NCBI GenBank assembly: GCA_018780365.1
Contig: JADMJR010000214.1
Span: 1 to 64,000 of the forward strand
Source of the DNA: Acidovorax sp.
GTDB taxonomy: Bacteria; Pseudomonadota; Gammaproteobacteria; Burkholderiales; Burkholderiaceae_C
Length of the DNA: 64,000 nucleotides
Direction: 5' to 3'
The position numbers and the translations under genes were made by a program. Each line of letters begins with the position of its first letter. The first letter of the stretch is position 1. The notes under the pieces were generated by a model. The model was not told the origin of the DNA. It searched no databases and saw nothing but the letters and a program-made list of their open reading frames with translations. Positions 17,992 through 27,989 of this stretch are shown here, one piece after another.

Positions 17992-18705
17992 ATGAACATG
18001 CCCCTGAACACGTCCGCCAACATCAGCGACCCCGTCGCCCAGGCCCGCTACAACATGATCGAGCAGCAGATCCGGCCCTGGAACGTGCTCGACGCCGACG
18101 TGCTCGACCTGCTGGCCGTGGTGCGCCGCGAAGACTTTGTGCCCCCGGCTTACCGCAGCCTGGCGTTCATGGACATTGAAGTGCCCCTGCTGGGCGACGA
18201 TGCCGAAGAGGCCGTGCGCCTGGGCCACAGCATGCTGCAGCCGCGCGTCGAAGCACGCGTGCTGCAAGACCTGCAAGTCAAATCCACCGACCGCGTGCTC
18301 GAAATCGGCTCCGGCTCCGGCTATATGGCCGCCTTGCTGGCCCACCGCGCCGAGCGCGTGGTGTCGCTCGAAATCAATGCCGAGCTGGCCGAAATGGCTC
18401 GCGAGAACCTGCGCGACGCCGGCATCCAGAACGCCGATGTGCGCCAGGCCGACGGCGCCCGTGACGCGATCCCGGACGGCCCGTTCGACGTGATCGTGCT
18501 CAGCGGCTCGGTGGCCGAAGTGCCCGCCGCCCTGCTCTCGCTGCTGAAAGACGGCGGCCGCCTGGGCGCCATCGTGGGCGGTGAGCCCGTGATGCGCTTC
18601 ACCCTGACCCGCCGCACCGGCGACCGCTTTGAAACCACGGCCCCCTGGGACACCATCGCACCGCGCCTGGTGAACTTCCCCGAGCCGTCCGGTTTCACGT
18701 TCTGA
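17992..18705 (+). CDS. pcm: Protein-L-isoaspartate O-methyltransferase
   Basis: ARYNMIEQQIRPWNVLD...RVLEIGSGSGYMAALLAHRAERVVSLEI. Confidence 0.88.
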   Translation: MNMPLNTSANISDPVAQARYNMIEQQIRPWNVLDADVLDLLAVVRREDFVPPAYRSLAFMDIEVPLLGDDAEEAVRLGHSMLQPRVEARVLQDLQVKSTDRVLEIGSGSGYMAALLAHRAERVVSLEINAELAEMARENLRDAGIQNADVRQADGARDAIPDGPFDVIVLSGSVAEVPAALLSLLKDGGRLGAIVGGEPVMRFTLTRRTGDRFETTAPWDTIAPRLVNFPEPSGFTF

Positions 18706-18739
18706 CCCCTGCCCCCTGAGTCCCCCTTCGGAGTTCTGC

Positions 18740-19081
18740 ATGATCGATCACGTCCGCCCTGCCCAGCTGTCTGCCTGGTTCGCCACGGCACCCGAAGGCA
18801 GCCAGCCCCTGGTGCTGGACGTGCGGGAACCCTGGGAGCTGCAGACCGCCAGCGTGCGCGCTGAGGGTTTCGAGCTGGTCGCCATCCCCATGGGCGAGCT
18901 GCCCGCGCGCCTGGCCGAACTGAACCCCACCCGCCCCATTGCCTGCCTGTGCCACCACGGCGCACGCAGCCTGCGGGTGGCGGCATTTTTGCAGCACAAC
19001 GGTTTTGAGCAGTTGGCCAACATCACGGGTGGCATCGACGCCTGGTCGCATGAAAACGACCCCGCCGTTCCCCGCTACTGA
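18740..19081 (+). CDS. Rhodanese-like domain protein
   Basis: LVLDVREPWELQTA...PIACLCHHGARSLRVAAFLQHNGFEQLANITGGIDAW. Confidence 0.9.
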   Translation: MIDHVRPAQLSAWFATAPEGSQPLVLDVREPWELQTASVRAEGFELVAIPMGELPARLAELNPTRPIACLCHHGARSLRVAAFLQHNGFEQLANITGGIDAWSHENDPAVPRY

Positions 19082-19151
19082 CGCTCCGCCCCGGCCCCGA
19101 CCGCCCCGCTCGCTTCCTCCATCGAACCGCAGACTCTTCCGAAGGATCTCC

Positions 19152-20486
19152 ATGACACCGTTCCGGCCTCTTTCCCTGTCCCTCCTGTCCCTGGCACTGG
19201 GCGCGGCGCTCACTGCCCCGGCGCAGGCCCAGAGCCTGCTGGAGCTGGTGGAGTCGGCCCGCACCTACGACACGGCCTGGCAATCGGCCCGCGCCCAGCT
19301 CGATGCGGCAGGCCGCAAGGCCGACCAGGCTCGCGCAGGCCTGCTGCCCTCGGCCGCGCTGACCAGTGGCGTCACCCGCAGCAACGTGGAGCTGAGCAAG
19401 CCCAAGATTGAAAACACCGGCACGGCCCAGACGGTGGGCATCAACGCCTCGCAACCACTGTACCGCCCGGCCAACCGCATCAGCCTGGAGCAAGGCCAGC
19501 GCGGCGTGGACGTGGCCCAGGCCCAACTGGATGCCGCCACCCAGGACCTGCTGGTGCGCGTGAGCCAGGCCTACTTTGACGTGCTGGCCGCGCAGGACAC
19601 CCTGACCTTCGTACAGGCCCAGAAAGCCGCCGTGTCCGAGCAACTGGCCTCGGCTAAACGCAATTTCGAGGTCGGCACCACCACGGTGACGGATTCGCGC
19701 GAAGCCCAGGCCCGCTATGACCTGGTGGCTGCACAAGAGATCGCAGCCGAGAACGATCTGCGCGTGAAGCGCCTGGCACTCGACCAACTGGTGGGCATCA
19801 CCGGCACCAAGCCCCGCCCATTGGCCCTGCCGCTGCCGTTGCCAGCCGTGCAGCCCGACAACGTGGCCACCTGGGTAGATACCGCACGCGACCAGCAGCC
19901 CGCCGTGCGCCAGGCCGCCATTGCACTGGACATCGCCCGCCTGGAAACCAAGAAGGCCGAAACCGGCCACCTGCCCACGGTGGACCTGCAGGCCGGCTAC
20001 AACGTCACACGCAACCTGCACGGCACCATCAGCTCGCCCGGCGTCACGGCCCGCAGCAATGCCGCCAGCGTAGGCGTGGCGCTGAACCTGCCGCTGTTTG
20101 CCGGTTTTGCGGTGCAAAACCGCGTCAAGGAAACGCTGGCCCTGGAAGAAAAGGCCACGGCCGACCTCGAAACCGCGCGCCGCAGCGTGGCCCAGAGCAC
20201 CCGCGCCGCCTTCTTTGGCGTGCAGTCGGGCAAGGGCCAGGTGCAGGCCCTGGAGGCTGCCGAAGCCTCCAGCCAAAGCGCGCTCGATGCCAACAAGCTC
20301 GGCTACCAGGTGGGTGTGCGCATCAACATCGACGTGCTCAACGCGCAAAGCCAGTTGTTCCAGACCAAACGCGACCTGGCCCAGGCCCGCTACAACGTAC
20401 TGCTGGGCACGCTCAAGCTGCGCCAGGCGGCGGGCACGCTGGCGCAGCAGGACGTGGAAGCCATCAACGCGCTGCTGGTCAAGTAA
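19152..20486 (+). CDS. tolC: TolC family outer-membrane efflux protein
   Basis: Signal peptide ..APAQAQSLLELVESARTYDTAWQSARAQLDAA; TolC C-term NIDVLNAQSQLFQTKRDLAQARYNVLLGTLKL. Confidence 0.9.
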   Translation: MTPFRPLSLSLLSLALGAALTAPAQAQSLLELVESARTYDTAWQSARAQLDAAGRKADQARAGLLPSAALTSGVTRSNVELSKPKIENTGTAQTVGINASQPLYRPANRISLEQGQRGVDVAQAQLDAATQDLLVRVSQAYFDVLAAQDTLTFVQAQKAAVSEQLASAKRNFEVGTTTVTDSREAQARYDLVAAQEIAAENDLRVKRLALDQLVGITGTKPRPLALPLPLPAVQPDNVATWVDTARDQQPAVRQAAIALDIARLETKKAETGHLPTVDLQAGYNVTRNLHGTISSPGVTARSNAASVGVALNLPLFAGFAVQNRVKETLALEEKATADLETARRSVAQSTRAAFFGVQSGKGQVQALEAAEASSQSALDANKLGYQVGVRINIDVLNAQSQLFQTKRDLAQARYNVLLGTLKLRQAAGTLAQQDVEAINALLVK

Positions 20487-20502
20487 GCGTTGAACTGTCT
20501 GC

Positions 20503-22800
20503 TCAGATGACCGCGTCGGGGATGTTGCGCTCCTCCCCGGCCAGCACCTGCGGGTGCGCGCGCAGCTGCTCGGCGGCCATGGGCCGGCCCAGCAGGTAAC
20601 CCTGCAGAAAGTCGCAGCCCTCGGCCTTGAGGATTTCGTACTGGCGCCAGGTCTCCACCCCTTCGGCCACCACCTTGAGGTGCAAGCTGTGCGCCATGGA
20701 GATGATGGCGCGCACCAGCGAGTGGTTGCGGCTGCTCTCCTGCAACTCCATCACGAAGCTGCGGTCGATCTTGACCGTATTGAGGCTGAAGCGCGAGAGG
20801 TAGCTCAGCGATGAATACCCCGTGCCAAAGTCGTCCAGCGACAGCCCCACCCCCGCGTCGTGCAGGCGGTGCAGCAGCGCGGGCAGGTCTTCCTGGTCGC
20901 TGGCCAGCAGGGTTTCGGTCAGCTCCAGCTCAATGCCCGAGGGCGGCAGGCCATAACGCTGCAACAAGGCAAACACCTGGCCCTCAAAACCCGGCTGCGT
21001 GAATTGCCGCACCGACACATTGATGCTCACCACCGGTGCCAGCCCCTGCGCGCGCCACTGCGCTGCCTGGCGGATCGCCTCTTCCAGAATCCACTCGCCC
21101 ACCTCCAGGATGAGCGAGGTTTCCTCGGCCACCGGGATGAAACGCCCCGGTGGCACCCAGCCCAGCTGCGGGCTCTCCCAGCGCACCAGCGCCTCGGCCT
21201 TGGCCATGCGGCCCGTGTCGCAGCAGTAGATGGGCTGGTAGTGCAGCCGCAGTTCCCGCCGGGGCACCGCCTGGCGCAGGGCCGACTCCAGGCGCAGGGA
21301 TTCGGCCAGGCGCTCGTCCATGTCGGACTCGAAAAAGCACCAGCCCCCGCGCCCGCGCGCCTTGGACTCGTACATCGCCACTTCGGCGTGCTGCAGCAGC
21401 ACCGCAGCCGTGAGCCCTTCCCGGCCCGAAAACGCCACGCCAATGGTGGACTCGATCTGGTAGTCCATGCCATCCGAGCGGAACTGGCGCCGGATGAGCT
21501 GCAGCACCGCCAACGCCCGGGCCTCGACCTCCAGAATGCTCATCAGCGACGGCAACCCGGCCATCACCAGCGCAAATTCGTCACCACTCAGTCGCGCCAG
21601 CAGGTCGCCAGGTTTCTTTTGCTCTTGCAAGGCCTGGGCGATGTCGCGCAGGATCTCATCGCCAAAGGCATGGCCCAGCGTGTCGTTGACTTTCTTGAAG
21701 TGGTCCAGGTCGATCAGCAGCACCGCGCACTGCGTGTGCTGGCGCTGCGCGATCCAGAGCACGGCATCAAGCTGCTGCTCCAGAAAGCGGCGGTTGGGCA
21801 AGCCGGTCAACTGGTCGGTGTTGGCCTGGTGCAGGCGCTCCTCCTCGCCCCTCTTGCGCTCGCTCAGGTCGCGGATCAGGCCCAGGATGACCGGGTAGCC
21901 CAGGTCCATGTAGCTCGAGAAGATGATCTCTGCCGGAAACGGCTCGCCACGTGTGGGGGTGATGGCGCGCTCCAGGCGCATGGGCTCATCCATGGGACCC
22001 GACTGCACCATGGCATTGACCTTGCGGAACATGGCTTCGGCCTCTTCCTGCTCGCGCGCCAGCAGCGGCACCTGCCGGCCCACCAGGTCCTCGGGGGAGG
22101 TATTGCCGGCCAGTTGCGCAAACCGATCGTTGCAGAACAGGATCTTGCCGTCGAGCCTGCGGGCCACCAGTGCATCGGGCAGGTGCTTGATCACGCTGGA
22201 CAGCCGCTGGCGCGTCTGCGCAATCGCCGCATCGACCAGCACCAGCCCCAGGAGCACGCTGGTAACCCAGCCCGCCCCCGCAATGGCCGGGCTCTGGAAA
22301 GGCGTGCCAATGGTGGAAGGCTCCAGAAAGTACAACAGGCAAGCCCCGGTCTTGAGGGCAAAAGCCGTTGCCAGCAGCCGGTAGTTCATGCGCAGGCACA
22401 GATAGGCCGAAGCCCCATACACCAGCATCATCAGGCCCAGCACCAGGACGCTGCCTGCGAACCTGCCGCCCCCAAAACCCACCACGGCAATCAGGAAGGC
22501 GGCCCCCAGGCTGCGCCCAACCAAGCCGCCCGGGCCAATGATGCGCCCCTGCAGGAAATTGGTGCCCGCATGCAGGCTGGCCAGAAAAAAGCCCGTGAGC
22601 ACCGTAGCGACCGCCCCCAGCCACGGCATGTCAGGCTGCAGGTGGAACCGGTAGCCGGTGAACGTGGCCCCTGCCAGGGCCAGGTGGGCGATGCCCCACA
22701 GCAGCGTGGCCTGGTTCAGCCGCGCCCCATTCCAGCCGATCAGGAAGGCCAGGCCCAGAATCGCCAGTGCAGCAACCCCCAGGTCATGAACAGGAACCAC
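20503..22800 (-). CDS. Membrane-anchored PAS-GGDEF-EAL protein
   Basis: N-term TM segments; RLSGDEFALVMAG; EALVRWESP, ELTETLL, DDFGTGYSSLSYLSRF, KIDRSFV, EGVET. Confidence 0.92.
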   Translation of the reverse strand: MVPVHDLGVAALAILGLAFLIGWNGARLNQATLLWGIAHLALAGATFTGYRFHLQPDMPWLGAVATVLTGFFLASLHAGTNFLQGRIIGPGGLVGRSLGAAFLIAVVGFGGGRFAGSVLVLGLMMLVYGASAYLCLRMNYRLLATAFALKTGACLLYFLEPSTIGTPFQSPAIAGAGWVTSVLLGLVLVDAAIAQTRQRLSSVIKHLPDALVARRLDGKILFCNDRFAQLAGNTSPEDLVGRQVPLLAREQEEAEAMFRKVNAMVQSGPMDEPMRLERAITPTRGEPFPAEIIFSSYMDLGYPVILGLIRDLSERKRGEEERLHQANTDQLTGLPNRRFLEQQLDAVLWIAQRQHTQCAVLLIDLDHFKKVNDTLGHAFGDEILRDIAQALQEQKKPGDLLARLSGDEFALVMAGLPSLMSILEVEARALAVLQLIRRQFRSDGMDYQIESTIGVAFSGREGLTAAVLLQHAEVAMYESKARGRGGWCFFESDMDERLAESLRLESALRQAVPRRELRLHYQPIYCCDTGRMAKAEALVRWESPQLGWVPPGRFIPVAEETSLILEVGEWILEEAIRQAAQWRAQGLAPVVSINVSVRQFTQPGFEGQVFALLQRYGLPPSGIELELTETLLASDQEDLPALLHRLHDAGVGLSLDDFGTGYSSLSYLSRFSLNTVKIDRSFVMELQESSRNHSLVRAIISMAHSLHLKVVAEGVETWRQYEILKAEGCDFLQGYLLGRPMAAEQLRAHPQVLAGEERNIPDAVI

Positions 22801-23056
22801 AGGACACCGCCTGAAACAGTTGTTTCATTCCATGGTAACGGCTGCAGCTTACTTTGTGCTTGGAACTTGGGTGAATCGTCGTTCGACCGCTCTGCCGCGC
22901 ATCCGCCGACCCGCTCTTACCGCTGCAGGCACGGCGCCAGTCCCTGGAGGATGCGGTCGTTGCCGCTCATGCCATGATCAGGCGTCTGACACAATATGAC
23001 GCACATTGCAGCTCCTAACTCACGCGCATTGTCATTCTTATCGCAAGGAACGTCCC

Positions 23057-25627
23057 ATGGTTTTTGGCTGGAAACAGTTCACACAGTTGGCCCTGCTGGG
23101 CTGCCTCTTCGTTCTCAGCGCCTGCGGCGGGGGCGGCTCCGCTGAACTGCAGTTGAATCTCCCGCTGCAAGGGGCAAGCGTTCAAATCACCCACGATGCC
23201 CAAGACGCTACGCGGCCGGCGCAGATCATGGCGACATACAGCGCTCGCGTCATCAACGTTGCAACGGATTTCCTCGTGGTAGGCGGCACTTGCACCCAGG
23301 CGCCTGCTCCTGTCATCTCCGTCGATACTGCGCGCATGCTGGTCACGGTGCGCTTGAGCGGCGGCAACTGCGAGGGCGGCCAGACGCTTACGCTCACGGT
23401 GGACCCCGCCAAAGTCACGCTCGAGAACGCGACGCTGGCCAACACGGCGATCTGGACGCGCAGCTTCGCCATCTCGCCCACGAGCCAGAAGATCAGTGGC
23501 TCTATCAGTTGGTTGGCCGGCACCGTGGTGCTCAGGATCAACGGCGGAGAGACGGTGACGGTTGCGAGCGACGGTTCTTTCGCGTTCCCCACACCGGTCA
23601 GAGCAGGTAGCTTCTATACCGTGACCGTGGATACCCAGCCGGTCGGCCAAACTTGCTCGGTGAGCAACGGCAGCGGCGTGGTGGGCACAAGCCCTGTGGA
23701 AAAGTTGATCGTCATGTGCTCCACGGATGCGTACCAGGTCGGGGGCACGGTCGCCGGACTGACCGGCACTTTGGAACTGGTCAACAACGGTGCTGACTTG
23801 TTGGCAATCAACGCCAATGGACGCTTTATCTTCCCTGTTCCCGTGGCCTACGGCGCCGGGTATGCCGTCACCGTCCGCACCCAGCCAATTGGCCAGACCT
23901 GCTCGGTCAGCCGTGGTACCGGGGCCATGGGAGGCCCCGTGAGCGACGTGGCCGTGGTGTGCGCAACCAACGCCTACAAAGTGGGGGGCACGGCTTCTGG
24001 TCTTGTGGGCACCCTGGAGCTGCTCAACAACGGCGTTGATTTGTGGGCAATCACTGCCAACGGCTCTTTCGCATTCCCCACCTCTGTGGCATTCGGCTCT
24101 CCGTACAATGTCACGATCAAGACCCAGCCTCTGAACCAGACCTGTACCGTGGCCAACGGCAGCGGAACGATGGGCGGCGCCAACGTCACCAATGTCACGC
24201 TGGTATGTGCAACGTCCATCTTTTCAGCAGGCAACACCTACAACGGAGCCTCGGGGGCCGGTGATGTGTTCACAGGCCCCATCGCCGGCCTGAACGGATC
24301 GACCTTCAATGGCAATGCGGCCGACACCGACGCGATGACCTTCACCACGGCCGGAAGCGTGAACCTCAACAATGGCACGACCGGCGGCACGCTCTCGAAC
24401 ATCAAAGTGCTGAATCTTGCCAATGGCTCCAATACCATCACGTTTGCCAACGCAACTTCAGGCGTCACCACAGTCGTTGGTGGCACCGGTAACGACGTGG
24501 TCGACCTTGCCAACACAGGCAACACGTTTCTGGCCGGCACAGTCAACCTGGGCACGGGCAGCAACAGCCTGACACTGGAAAACAAGACCTACACGGGCAG
24601 CTACACGTCGGGCTCTGGTGGCAATGACACGCTGTATCTGTTCAACGGCACCAATATCGCCGGAGCAAGCGTGTCGGGCTTCGAGAACCTCGTGGTTGCC
24701 AGCAACGCGACGGTCACTATGGCACCAGGCCAGTCCTCGCAGTTCATAGGCACAATCACCGCCGCAGGCACGGAAACCATCAACCTGGCATCCTCAGGCA
24801 CCTTCAACGCGCTGCCAAATATCGAGAACTACAACCTGGCCAACGGAACGAACAACTTCAGCTCGGCCAATGTGCCCGTGACGGTGGTGGGCGGTTCGGG
24901 CGTTGACGTGTTTAATTTCACAGCAAACCAGATCATCAACTTCCTGACCTCGATTGATGGTGGCGGCGGCGGCACCAACATACTGAACATTGGCGCGACC
25001 GCGACACAGTCGATAGACCTCAGCACCAAGGTCATCAGCAACATACAGATCGTCAATGTTGCGGGCAGCGTCGGAACGGCGAGTTTTACCAACATCAATG
25101 GTGCTGGTGCAACCCTGACCTACACCAAGTCCACAGGCGATAACACCATCAATTTGGGGTCAGGCGGTCAGACACTGAATTTGCTTGGCTCTAGCTCCAC
25201 AAGCACGACCGTCACAGGTAGCCCTGCCGCTGACACCATCAACCTTCCGTTCAGTGGCAGTGGCTCAGAAACCCTGATCGAGACGGGAGCGAACATGTCA
25301 AACCGCACCCAAATAGACACAGTGGGGAATTTCAACGCCACGGGCACCGACTATTTCAAGACCGGAGTGAACGCAACGTCCGTGGGAAGCTTCATCATTG
25401 GCAATGCAGACACCGGCAATTATCTGACCACCATTGGCGCCGGGCTGGCGGTCGTGCTGAACAATACCGGGCAGGCTTACCTCATCACCATCCAGACGGG
25501 CACGGCGGCCGGCACCTACTTGTTCCAGAACACAGGCAGCAACACCGCCCAATTCGACAATACGGATTTCTTTGTGCAACTGACCGGCACCATAGGAACG
25601 ATATCCACCGGTAATTTGATTCAATAG
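23057..25627 (+). CDS. Repeat-containing surface lipoprotein/adhesin-like protein
   Basis: Lipobox LFVLSACGGGG; three ~80-aa tandem domains ending in CSVSNGSG..CSTDAYQ/CSVSRGTG..CATNAYK/CTVANGSG..CATS; Gly/Asn/Thr-rich C-terminal region. Confidence 0.7.
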   Translation: MVFGWKQFTQLALLGCLFVLSACGGGGSAELQLNLPLQGASVQITHDAQDATRPAQIMATYSARVINVATDFLVVGGTCTQAPAPVISVDTARMLVTVRLSGGNCEGGQTLTLTVDPAKVTLENATLANTAIWTRSFAISPTSQKISGSISWLAGTVVLRINGGETVTVASDGSFAFPTPVRAGSFYTVTVDTQPVGQTCSVSNGSGVVGTSPVEKLIVMCSTDAYQVGGTVAGLTGTLELVNNGADLLAINANGRFIFPVPVAYGAGYAVTVRTQPIGQTCSVSRGTGAMGGPVSDVAVVCATNAYKVGGTASGLVGTLELLNNGVDLWAITANGSFAFPTSVAFGSPYNVTIKTQPLNQTCTVANGSGTMGGANVTNVTLVCATSIFSAGNTYNGASGAGDVFTGPIAGLNGSTFNGNAADTDAMTFTTAGSVNLNNGTTGGTLSNIKVLNLANGSNTITFANATSGVTTVVGGTGNDVVDLANTGNTFLAGTVNLGTGSNSLTLENKTYTGSYTSGSGGNDTLYLFNGTNIAGASVSGFENLVVASNATVTMAPGQSSQFIGTITAAGTETINLASSGTFNALPNIENYNLANGTNNFSSANVPVTVVGGSGVDVFNFTANQIINFLTSIDGGGGGTNILNIGATATQSIDLSTKVISNIQIVNVAGSVGTASFTNINGAGATLTYTKSTGDNTINLGSGGQTLNLLGSSSTSTTVTGSPAADTINLPFSGSGSETLIETGANMSNRTQIDTVGNFNATGTDYFKTGVNATSVGSFIIGNADTGNYLTTIGAGLAVVLNNTGQAYLITIQTGTAAGTYLFQNTGSNTAQFDNTDFFVQLTGTIGTISTGNLIQ

Positions 25628-25786
25628 CCCCTGGGTCAAGAAGCGCCAACGGCCATCATCCCGGTGCACCGGGTGCAGGTTGATGCGTGAACCTCCTGCT
25701 TGGTACAGGCCTTCTGGCCTTCTGGCCGCCTTGCGGCTTTGTGTGCGCGATGTGAATTCGGGGCGCACGCGTCCCCTTCCACCAAA

Positions 25787-27142
25787 TCAATGATCGGCTT
25801 GCACCATGCCCAGAATGGCCTGCGCCGTGGCCTGTGCCGCACCGCGGTGGGCGGTGGCAAAGCCGGTGGCGCGCTCGCTGGCGGCGTTTTGTGCGCTGGC
25901 GTCCTGTGCCAGGGTGGCCGCCAGTGCCATGCCAGCAGCCATGTCGGGCACACGCTGCGCCGCGCCCGCTGCGCAGGCCAACTCTGCGGCCTCGGCAAAA
26001 TTGAAGGTGTGGGGCCCCAGCACCACGGGGCAGCCGCAGGCGGCGGCCTCGATGAGGTTCTGGCCGCCCAGCGGGGCAAAGCTGCCGCCCAGCATGGCCA
26101 CATGGGCCAGGCCGTAGTACAGCGCCATTTCCCCCAGCGAGTCGCCCAGCCACACATCGGCCGGTGTGGGGCCTGCGGCCCAGGTGCTGCGGCGCGACAC
26201 ACTCAGGCCCGCGCGCAGCAGCAACTGGTGCACCTCGTCAAAACGCTGCGGGTGGCGCGGCACGATGAGCCATTGCACGCCACAGGTCGCAGGGTCGATT
26301 GCTCTGTTTTTGATAGCTGATTGCGCTTGCTGGTCGCGCGCCAGGGCCATTTTTGACTTCAAATTTTCCAGCCACAGGGTTTCTTCGCCCTCGCGGCTGC
26401 TGGCCAGCATGACCACTGGGCGGCCAGCGTCCCTGCGCCAGAGGCGGCCCCGCTCCAGCAACGGTGCATCGGGCACCACGTCGAACTTCAGGTTGCCGAA
26501 CACACCATGCACCGGGGCCCCGATGGTGCGCAGGCGCCGGGCATCGTCCCTGGTCTGGGCCCACACGGCCGCCAGGCCGCCGTAGGCTGGCCGTGCCAGC
26601 GCCGACAGGCGCTGCGCCTTGTGCAAGGATTTTTCATTGAAGCGCGCATTGGCCAGCACCAGCGGAATGCCCCGCTGCCGGCAGCCTGCCACCAGGTTGG
26701 GCCACACCTCTGTCTCCATCAGGACGCCGATGGCCGGGCGGAACTTGCGCAGAAAGCGGGCCACGGCGCCGGGCGTGTCCCAGGGCTGCCACACCTGCAC
26801 GTCGCCGGGCAGCAGCAGCTTTTCGCCCTCGGCCCGGCCCGTGGCGGTGCCGTGCGTGAGCAACAGGCGCATGCCCGGCAGTTGCTCGCGCAGTTGCGCC
26901 AGCAGGATGGCGGCCGCCCGTGTTTCGCCCAGCGAGACGGCATGCACCCACACAAACCGGCCCAGCGGGTCGGAGCTGCTGTGGGGCATCAGGCTGTCGA
27001 TGGGCGCAGGGTAGCGGCCAAAACGTTCGCCCACGGCCAGCCCGTAGCCAGGCTCCGCCACGGCCCGGCGGCGCAGCTTGCGGCGCAGCAGCGGCTGAGC
27101 GCCCCAGGTGATCAGCGAATACAGGGCACGTGCGGCGTTCAT
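25787..27142 (-). CDS. waaA: 3-deoxy-D-manno-octulosonic acid (Kdo) transferase, with repeat-derived internal insertion
   Basis: MNAARALYSLITWGAQPLLRRKL...VHAVSLGETRAAAILLAQL...WLIVPRHPQRFDEV...WLGDSLGEMALYYGLAHVAMLGGSFAPLGGQNLIEAAACG. Confidence 0.93.
   Translation of the reverse strand: MNAARALYSLITWGAQPLLRRKLRRRAVAEPGYGLAVGERFGRYPAPIDSLMPHSSSDPLGRFVWVHAVSLGETRAAAILLAQLREQLPGMRLLLTHGTATGRAEGEKLLLPGDVQVWQPWDTPGAVARFLRKFRPAIGVLMETEVWPNLVAGCRQRGIPLVLANARFNEKSLHKAQRLSALARPAYGGLAAVWAQTRDDARRLRTIGAPVHGVFGNLKFDVVPDAPLLERGRLWRRDAGRPVVMLASSREGEETLWLENLKSKMALARDQQAQSAIKNRAIDPATCGVQWLIVPRHPQRFDEVHQLLLRAGLSVSRRSTWAAGPTPADVWLGDSLGEMALYYGLAHVAMLGGSFAPLGGQNLIEAAACGCPVVLGPHTFNFAEAAELACAAGAAQRVPDMAAGMALAATLAQDASAQNAASERATGFATAHRGAAQATAQAILGMVQADH
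26302..26368 (+). repeat. Interspersed ~60-bp repeat, copy 4, inside waaA
   Basis: CTCTGTTTTTGATAGCTGATTGCGCTTGCTGGTCGCGCGCCAGGGCCATTTTTGACTTCAAATTTT. Confidence 0.75.
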
Positions 27143-27921
27143 AACGGGAGGTTCAGCCCCACGACCCCACCGGCCCAGCCGCTGTCGCCGCGCTCCGCCC
27201 ACACCAGGCAGGGTGCGTCAGCGAGTGCGGCCACCACACAGTGCCCGCCTGGCGCCCAGAAGGCGCTGCGGCCGGCGCTGGCATACCCCCCGGAGGGCCC
27301 GCTGTAGTTGGCCAGCAGCACCGCCATGTCGTGGTCGCGGGCATAACCCTGCAGCAGGGCCGACTCGGCTTGGTAGGCTTTTTCGGAGATCAGCACCCCC
27401 GCCGCATAGAGGGCCGCGCCCGCACTGCGGGCGGCCTGGGCGTGTGCGGGGTGTGTGATGTCGGCGCACACCGCCAGCCCGGTGGGTTCACCCGCCAGCA
27501 GATGCACCTGTGCGTCATCGGTGCCAGCGCTGGCGAACTGCTCCTCGCTGGTGTGCAGGTGGCGCTTGCGGTACAGCGCCATGCTGCCGTCCGCGCCCAG
27601 CACCCAGGCGCCGATGGCGGGCAATGTGCCCTGCACCACCGGTGCTGCCGGGGCGCCTACCACCAGGGTGATGCCGTGGCTTTGCGCGGCCTGCCCCAGT
27701 GCCGCCAGCGCGGGGTGGTCGGCAGGCAGCAGGTTGTTGGCCATCAGCGCGGGTTCGTACCCGGTCAGCGACAGCTCTGGAAACACCAGCACCTGCACAT
27801 GCTCAAGCACTGCCGCCCGCACAAAGGCCAGGTGGGTCTGCACATTGCGCTCCAGGTTGCCAGGCGCCGAGGGCGACTGGGCTGCGGCCACTCGCAGTGG
27901 GGTGGACAGGGACAGCTTCAT
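27139..27921 (-). CDS. Carbon-nitrogen hydrolase (nitrilase superfamily)
   Basis: RVAAAQSPSAPGNLERNVQTHLAFVRAAVLEHVQVLVFPELSLTGYEP. Confidence 0.88.
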   Translation of the reverse strand: MKLSLSTPLRVAAAQSPSAPGNLERNVQTHLAFVRAAVLEHVQVLVFPELSLTGYEPALMANNLLPADHPALAALGQAAQSHGITLVVGAPAAPVVQGTLPAIGAWVLGADGSMALYRKRHLHTSEEQFASAGTDDAQVHLLAGEPTGLAVCADITHPAHAQAARSAGAALYAAGVLISEKAYQAESALLQGYARDHDMAVLLANYSGPSGGYASAGRSAFWAPGGHCVVAALADAPCLVWAERGDSGWAGGVVGLNLPL

Positions 27922-27989
27922 GCAGGGCGGTTCACAAAAGACACAAGGGTTTGTGGCAGGCAGCGTGGCGGGTTGGGTCAGAGCCGGCT

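Noticed and set aside
14100-18023. 1307-aa minus-strand ORF opposite the RND transporter
   Set aside because: Antisense shadow of a confident high-GC RND gene; low-complexity His/Gln/Gly/Arg composition with no recognisable domain
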